From: Lachnospiraceae bacterium
GTDB lineage: Bacteria > Bacillota > Clostridia > Lachnospirales > Lachnospiraceae
Length of the DNA: 64,000 nt
Direction: 5' to 3'
NCBI GenBank assembly: GCA_015057005.1
Contig: SVFF01000011.1
Span: 1 to 64,000 of the forward strand
Positions 1 to 8,829 of this stretch are shown piece by piece. The position numbers were made by a program, and so were the translations under genes. Under the pieces are notes generated by a model, which searched no databases, had not been told where the DNA came from, and saw only the letters and a program-made list of their open reading frames with translations. Position 1 is the stretch's first letter; every line of letters starts with the position of its first letter.

Positions 1-77
1 CCATTAGGTGTATCTGGCCATTCTCCCTTCCTATAAAGCTCGACGCATTTCCTTTTAAATTCATATGAATAGCGCAT
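1..77 (-). CDS. IS3-family transposase OrfA-like protein, N-terminus only
   Basis: The minus-strand ATG at 77-75 follows a GGAGGG ribosome binding site at 90-85. The 25 visible residues begin MRYSYEFKRKCVELYRKGEW. The Y-x-x-EFK-x-K-x-V-x-L pattern is the usual opening of the helix-turn-helix protein (OrfA) of IS3-like elements, which binds the element's ends. The gene runs off the left edge, so neither its length nor its integrity can be judged. Confidence 0.6.
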   Translation of the reverse strand, partial: MRYSYEFKRKCVELYRKGEWPDTPN

Positions 78-118
78 AAAAATACCCTCCTTACTGGATG
101 TCCAGTAAAGAGGGTACA
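1..118 (-). mobile_element. Terminal part of an IS3-like insertion sequence
   Basis: The window opens inside an element whose transposase gene reads leftward. Reading the minus strand from 118, the element begins TGTACCCTC and so has the TG...CA end typical of IS3-family inverted repeats. A perfect inverted repeat (TTACTGGA at 91-98, TCCAGTAA at 101-108) lies between that end and the ribosome binding site. The other end is outside the window, so the boundary at 118 is inferred from the terminal dinucleotide and not from a paired repeat. Confidence 0.5.
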
Positions 119-150
119 TATCAGTCGGGCGGGAGAGCTTTTTGGCTTTA

Positions 151-192
151 CAGGAAAAATCTTGTCACTCTAACGTGCGAAAGCTTTTCCTG
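151..192 (-). terminator. Candidate hairpin downstream of the rhamnosidase gene
   Basis: CAGGAAAA at 151-158 pairs with TTTTCCTG at 185-192, 35 bases beyond the rhamnosidase stop codon. No clean T-run follows on the minus strand, so this is a weak terminator candidate. Confidence 0.3.
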
Positions 193-226
193 CAGAGCAA
201 AATCTTCCGGGAGGATGCGCAGCGGC

Positions 227-2401
227 CTATGTCAATTTTGCATAAAAGCAGTACTTACCTGCATCCACATGATGAGTCCTGCCTGCAATAATGACATCAC
301 TCTCCACAGGAGTAATGATATCGTAGCGCCACAGGTCGCCTTGCCGTCTCCATTCGGAGCAGATCAGGCCGTGTCTGGTCTCAAGAGTAGCCTTCAGCCA
401 GTCAAGGCGTGCATCCGGGATGGGAGCAATAACGGCCTTGGCATAGCCGGGGGCTTCCTCCATAGGCTTGATACCTGCGGCATTACTGTATACCCAGTCA
501 GCTACAGCGCCGTAAGCATAGTGGTTGAAGGAGTTCATGTCGGGACTCCAGAAATCCCCGTTCTCCATAATGCCGTCCCAGTGTTCCCAGATGGTGGTGG
601 CATCCTTGGTGACAGGATAGAGCCAGGAGGGATATTCCCTGCGAAGCAGCAGGGAGTATGCCAGGTCTGCGTGGCCGTAGTCGCTCAGTGCATGGAGCAG
701 GTAGGGGGTGCCCACGAAACCGGTCCGCAGCTGTACGCCGGCTTCTTCTACCATATTTGCCAGTTGGTCTGCGGCCTTTTGGAGGTCATCTGCCAGGCGG
801 AAGTGGACTGCTAACGTACACTCTGTCTGAGTGGTATACACAGGGAAGGTCTCGCGGAAGGCGTGTATAATATTTGCATACAATTCTTCATATGTGGTTA
901 CATCTTTGCCCAGTACCTTTCCGGCATTGATCACCAATTCGGTGGAGCGTGCGTAGAAAGCAGATGCGATGAAATCATCCCTGCTGGAGCCCTTGTAGCT
1001 TCCGCTGGGGGCATCCAGCCCCAGCCAGTCGCCGAAATGGGTACCGCCGGTCCACAGGCCGGGCGTGGTGGTATGTAAAGTGATATAATCCACCCATTTG
1101 CACATGCTTTCAAATTGCTGTTCCAAAATGGCGGGATTGCCGTAGGCCATGTAGATTTCCCAGGGACAAATGGCAGCAGCGTCACCCCAGGCTGCACTGG
1201 CGTTGTGGCTATTGGCGGAGCCGGGGATAATGTGGCCCACGCAGCCATCCTCATGCTGTTCGGCAGACATATCAGCCAGCCATTTGGTAAAGAATTTTTC
1301 GCAGTCGTAGTTTAAGCAGGCGGTGCGGATGAAGACCTGTGCATCACCGGTCCAGCCAAGGCGCTCGTCCCGCTGGGGACAGTCGGTAGGTACATCCAGG
1401 AAATTGTCCTTCTGGCCCCAGATGATATTGTGGAAGAGCCGGTTTAACAGGGGATCGGAACAGCTTAAGTATCCGGTTCTCTTCATATCAGAGTGTACCA
1501 CAATTGCCGTAAAGTTGTCGGTGCAGGCTTTTTCTATACCGCCCGGAAATGCATTGATGCGGACATAACGGAAGCCCCAGAAGGTAAATCTGGGCTTGTA
1601 GGTTTGCATGCCGTCAGTACAAATATAATGATACCGGGATTTGGAAGAACGATAATTTTCGGTATAAAAATTCCCATCCGTATCCAACACTTCAGCAAAG
1701 GACAGGTCGATGACTTCGCCGGAAGCGGCAGTGACTGTGGTTACAACATATCCGGTCAGATTCTGGCCAAAATCCAAAATGGTCTCCCCTTTGGGAGTTT
1801 GAAAAATACGGGCGGCAGTAATAAGCTCCTGTTCCCGGATTTCTTCCCCCTGCTGTGGAATTAAGGTCTCATAGGGGCCTTCAAATATCCGGACTTTACC
1901 CTCATAGTCAGGGCGGAAGGTGGCGTCTGTGATCTCTCCGTCGTAGATATCGGAGAAACGCACCTGGCTTTCCCGAAACTGCCAGCTTTCGTCAGAATAA
2001 ATAGTTTCAGTGCGTCCGCCTGCGTAAACAATTTCCAGCTGTGCAATAATCCCGCAGGGGCTTTCCAGCAGGGGATTTTTGTACTCGGGAGCAAAACGGG
2101 CAGGAATGCGGCCGTGATACCATCCCTTGCCAACGGTCACTTCCAGATGATTTTCCGAAGATAAAAGGGAAGTTACGTCATATTCCTGATACTGAAGTCT
2201 CTTATGATACATGGTCCAGCCCGGAGCCAAAATAAATTTGCCTACGCGGGAACCATTTAAATAAGCATCGTAAACGCCTAATGCGGTAATGAGAAGTGTT
2301 GCCTTTTCGATGGTACCTTGTACGTGGAAGGTTTTGGAAAAAGTGGGCGCGGCATCTCCCATATCTGCCGCAGGTTTGATCCATTTTGCATTACGGTTCA
2401 T
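227..2401 (-). CDS. GH78 alpha-L-rhamnosidase, probably intracellular
   Basis: This enzyme should release terminal alpha-L-rhamnose from plant glycosides or polysaccharides by an inverting mechanism. The 724 residues run through an N-terminal beta-sandwich (about 1-160), a second sandwich (about 190-300), and an (alpha/alpha)6 catalytic barrel with a C-terminal beta domain. The GH78 acidic motif DCPQRDERLGWTGD lies at 340-353, and a TTIWEHWDG segment further on carries the likely general base Glu. There is no signal peptide, so it probably acts on imported oligosaccharides. It is shorter than many GH78 enzymes of 850-1000 residues, which carry extra N-terminal domains. The start has GGAGGT just upstream (2415-2410). 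The divergent AraC gene is the likely regulator. Confidence 0.92.
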   Translation of the reverse strand: MNRNAKWIKPAADMGDAAPTFSKTFHVQGTIEKATLLITALGVYDAYLNGSRVGKFILAPGWTMYHKRLQYQEYDVTSLLSSENHLEVTVGKGWYHGRIPARFAPEYKNPLLESPCGIIAQLEIVYAGGRTETIYSDESWQFRESQVRFSDIYDGEITDATFRPDYEGKVRIFEGPYETLIPQQGEEIREQELITAARIFQTPKGETILDFGQNLTGYVVTTVTAASGEVIDLSFAEVLDTDGNFYTENYRSSKSRYHYICTDGMQTYKPRFTFWGFRYVRINAFPGGIEKACTDNFTAIVVHSDMKRTGYLSCSDPLLNRLFHNIIWGQKDNFLDVPTDCPQRDERLGWTGDAQVFIRTACLNYDCEKFFTKWLADMSAEQHEDGCVGHIIPGSANSHNASAAWGDAAAICPWEIYMAYGNPAILEQQFESMCKWVDYITLHTTTPGLWTGGTHFGDWLGLDAPSGSYKGSSRDDFIASAFYARSTELVINAGKVLGKDVTTYEELYANIIHAFRETFPVYTTQTECTLAVHFRLADDLQKAADQLANMVEEAGVQLRTGFVGTPYLLHALSDYGHADLAYSLLLRREYPSWLYPVTKDATTIWEHWDGIMENGDFWSPDMNSFNHYAYGAVADWVYSNAAGIKPMEEAPGYAKAVIAPIPDARLDWLKATLETRHGLICSEWRRQGDLWRYDIITPVESDVIIAGRTHHVDAGKYCFYAKLT

Positions 2402-2438
2402 GTCTGTGTACCTCCGTAGTAAGGTTTTTTCTGCCTAT

Positions 2439-2467
2439 ATTATACAAAATGGGAGAACAAATAGAAA
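2439..2467 (-). promoter_or_regulatory. Promoter of the rhamnosidase gene
   Basis: On the minus strand the -10 is TATAAT (2444-2439), the spacer is 17 bases and the -35 is TTTCTA (2467-2462). A consensus -10 with a poor -35 fits an activator-dependent promoter next to a divergent AraC gene. Confidence 0.55.
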
Positions 2468-2490
2468 GCGTGTTATTGTGCAAAAAGTAT

Positions 2491-2519
2491 TTTACTTTTG
2501 TATCTAAAAAGGTTAAAAT
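2491..2519 (+). promoter_or_regulatory. Promoter of the araC-type gene
   Basis: TTTACT (2491-2496), a 17-base spacer and TAAAAT (2514-2519) lie about 30 bases before the AraC start codon. The -35 hexamer is about 24 bases from the -35 of the divergent rhamnosidase promoter, so a single regulator bound here could affect both. Confidence 0.5.
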
Positions 2520-2551
2520 AATGAAAGCACCAAGGGAAGGACAAAAGCGCC

Positions 2552-3412
2552 ATGGAGATGAATGAAATAAGAGGTAAGAACTTTAAACTGGAAGATCTGA
2601 ACCCCACATTTTTGTACACCTGGAAGGGTACCGGAAAGGGTGTAAACGAGAGCCGTCATTGCCATGATTATCCTCAGATAGCCTTTGTGTTGTCCGGGTC
2701 GGGACAATATTATATAGAAGAAAAGGCGCTTGAGATTACGGAAGGGGATCTGATGATCATCAATCCCGGAGTATATCATCAGTGGCTGAAACCGACAGAT
2801 CCGGAGAGTCTGGCCACCGTTTTTTTTGTGGGTTTTTCTGATATACAGATAGAAGGATGTGCGGTCAATTGTCTGCCTTTGCCGGATGGACAGAGCCTGA
2901 TGCACACCGCCGGGGAACTGCGGCAGCGCCTCTTTAAGATATGTTCTTCCATGGAGGCTGAGAACAGCGATTGCAGACAGGGACGCTATTTTATGCTGAA
3001 ATCTTACCTGATGCAGCTTCTGATCCTGGTGGTCAGGGAGCAGGCTGAGCCGGTGACAGCGGCAAAAGGATATTCCTTTGAGTCTGTCAGCCGCAAATAT
3101 GTGGTGGAGCAGATGCTGAGCTTTTTTGAGGACCACTACAGTGAGAAGATTTCTCTGGACCAGATTGCTGAGAATATGTACTTGAGTCCCTTCTATATAT
3201 CCAAGATTTTCAAGAGCGAGACAGGTGCGTCGCCCATCAGACATTTGATCAACATCCGTCTGGAAAAGGCCAAGGAGCTTTTGGAAAAAGGAGATATCAC
3301 CAGTATCCAGGAGGTAGCAGGTGCGGTGGGGTATGAGGACGCTTACCACTTCAGTAAGCTGTTCAAGAAACGCTACGGAGTGTCCCCGTCCCAGGCGCGT
3401 AAGAAAGCGTAA
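2552..3412 (+). CDS. AraC-family transcriptional regulator (cupin plus HTH)
   Basis: A 286-residue regulator. Residues about 25-80 form a cupin-like sugar-sensing fold (SRHCHDYPQIAFVLSGSGQY, then a GD-x-x-x-INPGVYH turn). Residues about 185-283 hold the double helix-turn-helix domain, with the typical ISKIFKSETGASP and VGYEDAYHFSKLFKKRYG segments. It is transcribed divergently from the GH78 rhamnosidase across a 150-base gap, the usual layout for a local activator responding to rhamnose or a rhamnoside. The ligand is inferred from context. GGGAAGGA precedes the start, and a second ATG two codons later is also possible. Confidence 0.9.
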   Translation: MEMNEIRGKNFKLEDLNPTFLYTWKGTGKGVNESRHCHDYPQIAFVLSGSGQYYIEEKALEITEGDLMIINPGVYHQWLKPTDPESLATVFFVGFSDIQIEGCAVNCLPLPDGQSLMHTAGELRQRLFKICSSMEAENSDCRQGRYFMLKSYLMQLLILVVREQAEPVTAAKGYSFESVSRKYVVEQMLSFFEDHYSEKISLDQIAENMYLSPFYISKIFKSETGASPIRHLINIRLEKAKELLEKGDITSIQEVAGAVGYEDAYHFSKLFKKRYGVSPSQARKKA

Positions 3413-3418
3413 ATTATG

Positions 3419-3458
3419 AAAGGAAGCTTATTTGACACAAATGGTAGTTTTCCTTTTT
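3419..3458 (+). terminator. Weak candidate terminator after araC
   Basis: AAAGGAA (3419-3425) pairs with TTCCTTT (3450-3456), which leads into two further Ts. The loop contains a TTGACA (3432-3437) that could instead be the -35 of the next gene. Confidence 0.3.
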
Positions 3459-3482
3459 AAATAATTATCAGGAGGATTACAT

Positions 3483-3680
3483 ATGGCTAACTACAAGGAA
3501 CTTTATCTTGCAGGCAAAATTGATTTTGAAGAAATTGACGAGTATAGTTACCAGTGGGGCATGAGCGATGACGAGCGGACATTGGCACAGTATCTTGGTC
3601 TGAACGCAGATGAGGAAGATGCCTGGGTCAGTGTAGGAGAGGATGCTTTGAGAGAGCTGCTGGATAAGCAGAAAAAGTAG
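3483..3680 (+). CDS. Small acidic protein of unknown function
   Basis: A 65-residue protein with a well-placed AGGAGG (3471-3476) before its ATG. It is acidic (FEEIDEYSYQWGMSDDERTL, NADEEDAW), apparently helical, and has no cysteine, signal or membrane segment. I do not recognise a characterised family. Its stop codon abuts a decayed cupin reading frame in another frame, so the far side of this gene has been rearranged. The good ribosome binding site and compact sequence favour a real gene. Confidence 0.65.
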   Translation: MANYKELYLAGKIDFEEIDEYSYQWGMSDDERTLAQYLGLNADEEDAWVSVGEDALRELLDKQKK

Positions 3681-3835
3681 GCACATTTGAGTTTGAGATT
3701 GATGGTGTGAAGAAAATTGTGAATCCCGGGGATACTATGTTAAAGAAGCATTCCGTGGAGCATGGTTGTGTTTGCCTGAAAAAAGGGATTCTTCTGGATA
3801 TTTTTGCACCAATGCGGGAAGACTTTATAAACTAA
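3680..3835 (+). pseudogene. Remnant of a cupin-domain protein (C-terminal part)
   Basis: Reading from 3680 gives 51 codons ending at TAA 3833-3835. Recognisable pieces are GTFEFEIDGVKKIVNPGD, then SVEHGCVC, then DIFAPMREDFIN. This is the second half of a single-domain cupin: the G-x-F-x-F-x-x-[DG]-G strand, the PGD turn, the EHG metal-side motif, and the usual APMREDF ending. No start codon, ribosome binding site or N-terminal half is present. It is probably a truncated gene left by a deletion whose junction is at or near the stop of the preceding small gene. Confidence 0.7.
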
Positions 3836-3937
3836 ATATTAAATCTGTTTTTCGATATTCTGTTGTGAAATCAGGAGAAAATAGAAGAAAACAAGAGAAA
3901 ACGAGAGAGAAAACGAAAAATACAGCCGTGCATACGG

Positions 3938-3966
3938 TTGCAAAGAAACACATATAAAACTAATAT
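3938..3966 (+). promoter_or_regulatory. Promoter of groES-groEL
   Basis: TTGCAA (3938-3943), a 17-base spacer and TAATAT (3961-3966) lie just upstream of the CIRCE operator. A housekeeping promoter overlapped by HrcA binding downstream is the standard arrangement for class I heat-shock genes. Confidence 0.5.
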
Positions 3967-3978
3967 ATGTTCTAGTGA

Positions 3979-4005
3979 TTAGCACTCGGACGTTTGGAGT
4001 GCTAA
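3979..4005 (+). promoter_or_regulatory. CIRCE operator (HrcA binding site)
   Basis: A perfect TTAGCACTC-N9-GAGTGCTAA inverted repeat, 38 bases before groES. CIRCE is the operator of the HrcA repressor, which is released on heat shock, so groES-groEL here should be HrcA-controlled. hrcA itself is not in the window. Confidence 0.97.
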
Positions 4006-4042
4006 CAGACGAAGAGATTTATGCACAAGGAGGCACATAAAT

Positions 4043-4330
4043 ATGAAGTTAACACCTTTAGGAGACAGAGTTGTATTAAAGCAGTTGGTTGCAGAAGAGA
4101 CCACCAAATCCGGTATCGTTCTTCCCGGCCAGAATAAAGAGAAGCCCCAGCAGGCTGAAGTGGTTGCAGTAGGCCCCGGCGGTGTGGTTGACGGCAAGGA
4201 GATCAAGATGGAAGTTAAGGTTGGCGACAGCGTTATCTATTCCAAGTACGCAGGTACCGAAGTGAAGCTTGACAACGAAGAGTACATCATCGTAAAGCAG
4301 GATGAAATCCTGGCTATTATCAACAACTAA
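4043..4330 (+). CDS. groES: Co-chaperonin GroES
   Basis: A 95-residue GroES, the usual length. It forms the seven-subunit lid that closes the GroEL folding chamber in the cytoplasm. The sequence opens with the typical MKLTPLGDRVVLKQL and contains the mobile loop (about residues 17-32, KSGIVLPGQ) and the KVGDSVIYSKYAGTEV core. AAGGAGG precedes the ATG. It is first in a two-gene operon behind CIRCE, 20 bases before groEL. Confidence 0.98.
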   Translation: MKLTPLGDRVVLKQLVAEETTKSGIVLPGQNKEKPQQAEVVAVGPGGVVDGKEIKMEVKVGDSVIYSKYAGTEVKLDNEEYIIVKQDEILAIINN

Positions 4331-4335
4331 TTTAG

Positions 4336-5973
<1,638 letters not shown>

Positions 5974-6015
5974 GCGTCAGGACCGCTTCGACGCAGCCGA
6001 TGAGAAATAAGGAAA

Positions 6016-6053
6016 CCCGGGAATCAAGCTCGCTTGAATTCCCGGGCTTTTTT
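6016..6053 (+). terminator. Terminator of groES-groEL
   Basis: A GC-rich hairpin (CCCGGGAAT...ATTCCCGGG, 6016-6046) with a short loop is followed by a T-run (6048-6053). It is a strong intrinsic terminator. Confidence 0.9.
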
Positions 6054-6172
6054 ATTTCGAAGCGGATATGACGAAGTCCAGCGGATATCGAGGGAACTGC
6101 GAAGCAGTTCTCGAAGATAAACGCTGCTGCGTCAGCGGTCCGTGGCAAATTTTTTACTTAAGTAACCACACT

Positions 6173-6264
6173 CAATATTTTAGTAAAATCCGTTGTCTGC
6201 TCTTTTTCTTTTTGTTATAGTTATATTAGACGGTTTCTCTGTATAGTTTTACGAAAAGATCCCT
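6173..6264 (+). repeat. Shared promoter module, copy 1 (before bcp)
   Basis: This stretch matches 29419-29508. In the part after the spacer (57 aligned bases) 49 are identical by my count. It contains TTGTCT (6193-6198), a 17-base spacer and TATAGT (6216-6221), so it is a promoter plus a conserved initially transcribed segment. The downstream gene here is a peroxiredoxin; at the other copy it is a sugar kinase. See findings. Confidence 0.75.
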
Positions 6265-6306
6265 TTTCGGAATTGTACTTCTGATAGGGAAGACAAGGAG
6301 GTTTTT

Positions 6307-6759
6307 ATGTTAGCAGTAGGAACAAAAGCGCCGTCCTTTGCGCTGCCGGATCAAAACGGTATTATGCATACCTTAGAAGAGTATAGGGGTAAGAAAGTGA
6401 TCTTGTATTTTTACCCCAAAGATAATACACCCGGTTGTACCAAGCAGGCCTGCGGATTTTCGGAGAGATATCCTCAGTTTATGGAAAAGGGTGCAGTGGT
6501 GCTCGGTATCAGCAAGGACTCTGTGGCATCCCACAAAAAGTTTGAAGAAAAGTATGGATTGGCATTCCCGCTTTTGTCTGATCCGGAGAGAAAAGTGATC
6601 GAGGCTTATGATGTGTGGAAGGAAAAGACAAATTACGGCAAGGTCTCGATGGGTGTGGTCAGAACCACCTATTTGATCGATGAAGAGGGGATTATTATTA
6701 AGTCCAATGACAAAGTAAAGGCAGCGGATGACGCGGAGAATATGCTTGGAGAAGTATAA
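6307..6759 (+). CDS. bcp: Thioredoxin-dependent peroxiredoxin (Bcp/PrxQ type)
   Basis: A 150-residue peroxiredoxin that reduces hydrogen peroxide and organic hydroperoxides using thioredoxin. The AhpC/TSA fold is complete. The peroxidatic cysteine is C44 in PKDNTPGCTK and the resolving cysteine is C49 five residues later, the PrxQ arrangement. The conserved P-x-x-x-T-x-x-C and the later GVVRTTYLID strand are present. AAGGAGG precedes the start. Its stop codon overlaps the yaaA start by one base (TAATG), so the two are translationally coupled as a peroxide-defence pair behind the shared promoter module. Confidence 0.95.
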   Translation: MLAVGTKAPSFALPDQNGIMHTLEEYRGKKVILYFYPKDNTPGCTKQACGFSERYPQFMEKGAVVLGISKDSVASHKKFEEKYGLAFPLLSDPERKVIEAYDVWKEKTNYGKVSMGVVRTTYLIDEEGIIIKSNDKVKAADDAENMLGEV

Positions 6760-7511
6760 TGAAAATTATTTTATCACCGGCAAAGAAAATGAAGGTAGAC
6801 ACTGACACCTTGGAATATCAAGGGATGCCTATTTTTCTTGAGCAGACGCAAGAAATCATTTCTTGGATGAGAGCGAAAACATATGGGGAATTAAAGAGTC
6901 TTTGGAATTGCAATGAGTCCATTGCACAGCAGAATGCAGAACGTCTGCAGTACATGGATCTATACAAGAATCTGACCCCGGCAGTTCTGGCTTATGAGGG
7001 AATTGCCTATCAGTACATGGCACCTACTGTTTTTGAAGAAGGACAGTTTGACTATGTGCAGGAGCATTTGCGGATATTGTCCGGATTTTATGGGGTGTTA
7101 AAACCTATGGACGGAGTGACGCCCTATCGCTTAGAGATGCAGGCCAAGGCAAACGTAGGTGGTCAGAAGAATTTGTATGATTTTTGGGGAGATAAGCTGT
7201 ATTTGGAATGTAAGGATGAGGATGGTATTATTATCAATCTGGCATCAAAAGAATATTCCAAATGTATTGAAAAGTACCTTGCTTCTTCGGATACCTATAT
7301 TACATGCACTTTCTGCGAGATGGATAAAGGGAAATTGGTTCAGAAGGGAACTTATGCCAAAATGGCAAGAGGAGAAATGGTCCGCTTTATGGCTGAAAAG
7401 CAGATAAAAGATCCGCAGAAGATAAAGGCATTCAATCGGTTGGGATATATATTCCGGGAAGAATTATCGAGTGATACAGAGTATATATTTGAACGAGTTG
7501 CCGGGCAGTAA
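6759..7511 (+). CDS. yaaA: Peroxide stress protein YaaA
   Basis: A 250-residue member of the YaaA (DUF328/UPF0246) family, starting with the signature MKIILSPAKKM. In Escherichia coli YaaA lowers free intracellular iron during hydrogen peroxide stress and so limits Fenton damage; the biochemical mechanism is linked to DNA binding. Conserved stretches here include LRILSGFYGVLKP, YRLEMQAK and NLASKEYSK. The start overlaps the peroxiredoxin stop, so both proteins should be made together. Length is normal for the family. Confidence 0.95.
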   Translation: MKIILSPAKKMKVDTDTLEYQGMPIFLEQTQEIISWMRAKTYGELKSLWNCNESIAQQNAERLQYMDLYKNLTPAVLAYEGIAYQYMAPTVFEEGQFDYVQEHLRILSGFYGVLKPMDGVTPYRLEMQAKANVGGQKNLYDFWGDKLYLECKDEDGIIINLASKEYSKCIEKYLASSDTYITCTFCEMDKGKLVQKGTYAKMARGEMVRFMAEKQIKDPQKIKAFNRLGYIFREELSSDTEYIFERVAGQ

Positions 7512-7660
7512 GATACATAGGATTTGATGGAGGACATTAGGATTATGATCCATCGAATATAAAGAGGATGTTGCAGGAAGAATCGATGAAATAACAGATT
7601 TTTGTAATATGATATTAGAAGCATGAACTTTTAACTTGTCAGTTCGACAAATTAAAAGTG

Positions 7661-7747
7661 CATTGACAAAATGATGGATCAAGGGGGCCATCTGACTGGT
7701 GGCTCCTTTTTGGTCATACAATGCTATAATGGATTTGTTTAGAAAAC
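7661..7747 (+). repeat. Terminator-promoter cassette, copy 1
   Basis: This block matches 13825-13913, almost exactly over its last 35 bases. It combines a hairpin followed by a T-run (7683-7711) with an extended -10 promoter TGCTATAAT (-10 at 7725-7730). It ends upstream transcription and restarts it for the small membrane protein. See findings. Confidence 0.75.
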
Positions 7748-7774
7748 TAGAAATTGACGAAGGAGATAATGATT

Positions 7775-7939
7775 ATGAAAATAAACAAGATTCTTTGCGT
7801 TCTATTTGCATTAGCGGCTTTTTGCTTTCTGGCAGGCACGGTTAATCATATAGTCAACACCCATGAGGGTTGGCTGTCCTCCTTGCTACTGGCAGGCGGA
7901 TGCTTGTGCGGAGCAATTGTGTTTCATAAAAAGAAGTAA
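7775..7939 (+). CDS. Small two-segment membrane protein of unknown function
   Basis: I place the start at ATG 7775, nine bases after AAGGAG (7760-7765), rather than at an upstream TTG or the ATG at 7769. The product is 54 residues with two hydrophobic helices (about 5-24 and 34-49) separated by NHIVNTHEGW, and a KKK C-terminus that probably faces the cytoplasm. No family is recognised. It is driven by a promoter cassette that also precedes the AgrC-like kinase at 13990. Confidence 0.65.
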   Translation: MKINKILCVLFALAAFCFLAGTVNHIVNTHEGWLSSLLLAGGCLCGAIVFHKKK

Positions 7940-8068
7940 GACGATTCCAATAGGTAGAACAGTTAGAAAAACAAGAAGTTATCGAACAAGTTGTAAGATG
8001 AGAATGCGGGAATAGATACTAACAAATAAGAATTTTATGGACTATAAGTAAAGGAGCTATGTCGAATA

Positions 8069-8812
8069 ATGAAAATCTTAATTACCAATGATGACAGCAT
8101 TTCTTCCGAGGTCCTTTTACCCTTGGCTAAGTGGGCAAAACAATTTGGTGAGGTGACCGTTGTTGTCCCCAAATATGAGCAGAGTGGCAAAAGCCACTGC
8201 ATCGAATTCCGCAAAGCCTTTGAGGTAAAACAAGTTCCTTTTGATGATCCAGATATCAAAGCCTACACGGTGGATTCTTCTCCGGCAGACTGTGTGCGTT
8301 TTGCCATGGAAGGCATGCAGACCACTTTCGATTTTGTTATCTCCGGCATTAACCGAGGCTTAAATCTTGGCATTGACGTGCTATACTCAGGAACCTTAGG
8401 TGCCGTGTTTGAGGCAGTAACCTTTGGACTTCCTGCAGTAGCTCTTTCTACCAAATCGGGAGGATTTGGCGAAGCCATGGAAGCACTGGAAATAATCAAA
8501 GATTTTTTTGTCCGTCACGACTTGATGAAAAAAAATAGCTTATACAATATAAACATTCCAATTCATCATAAAGGAATCCGCATTACCCGTATGGGGGAGC
8601 GCTATTTTGTTGACGAATTTCTACCACAGGGCAAAGATATGTATCTTCCAACTTACAAAGAAATTCCAACTGATTTTGACGACAATAGTATCGATACCAA
8701 TGCAACCTTGTCTGGATATATTTCCGTGACGCCGCTGACATTGAATCGGACAAACATGCCTGTGTTTGAAGAATTATCAGAATTATGTTGCCCCCAACAA
8801 ACTATGCAGTGA
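8069..8812 (+). CDS. surE: 5'/3'-nucleotidase SurE
   Basis: A 247-residue SurE-family metal-dependent phosphatase that dephosphorylates nucleoside monophosphates. The N-terminal metal motif is MKILITNDD (D8, D9), followed by the serine region GKSHCIEF, and the signature SGINRGLNLGIDVLYSGTLG with its metal-binding Asn. Length is normal. A strong AAAGGAG sits about 13 bases before the ATG, a rather long spacing. The gene lies 17 bases before a tandem-MerR regulator with no obvious terminator between, so the two are probably co-transcribed. Base composition is AT-rich, unlike the flanking housekeeping genes. Confidence 0.93.
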   Translation: MKILITNDDSISSEVLLPLAKWAKQFGEVTVVVPKYEQSGKSHCIEFRKAFEVKQVPFDDPDIKAYTVDSSPADCVRFAMEGMQTTFDFVISGINRGLNLGIDVLYSGTLGAVFEAVTFGLPAVALSTKSGGFGEAMEALEIIKDFFVRHDLMKKNSLYNINIPIHHKGIRITRMGERYFVDEFLPQGKDMYLPTYKEIPTDFDDNSIDTNATLSGYISVTPLTLNRTNMPVFEELSELCCPQQTMQ

Positions 8813-8829
8813 AAGAAACGTGGTCTTAG

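Noticed and set aside
3766-3957. A 63-codon frame between the cupin remnant and the groES promoter
   Set aside because: Its start lies inside the cupin remnant in another frame and it ends in low-complexity Lys/Arg sequence.
7549-7626. A 26-codon coding-like frame after yaaA
   Set aside because: Too short to judge and without a start; possibly a remnant, but not supported as a gene.
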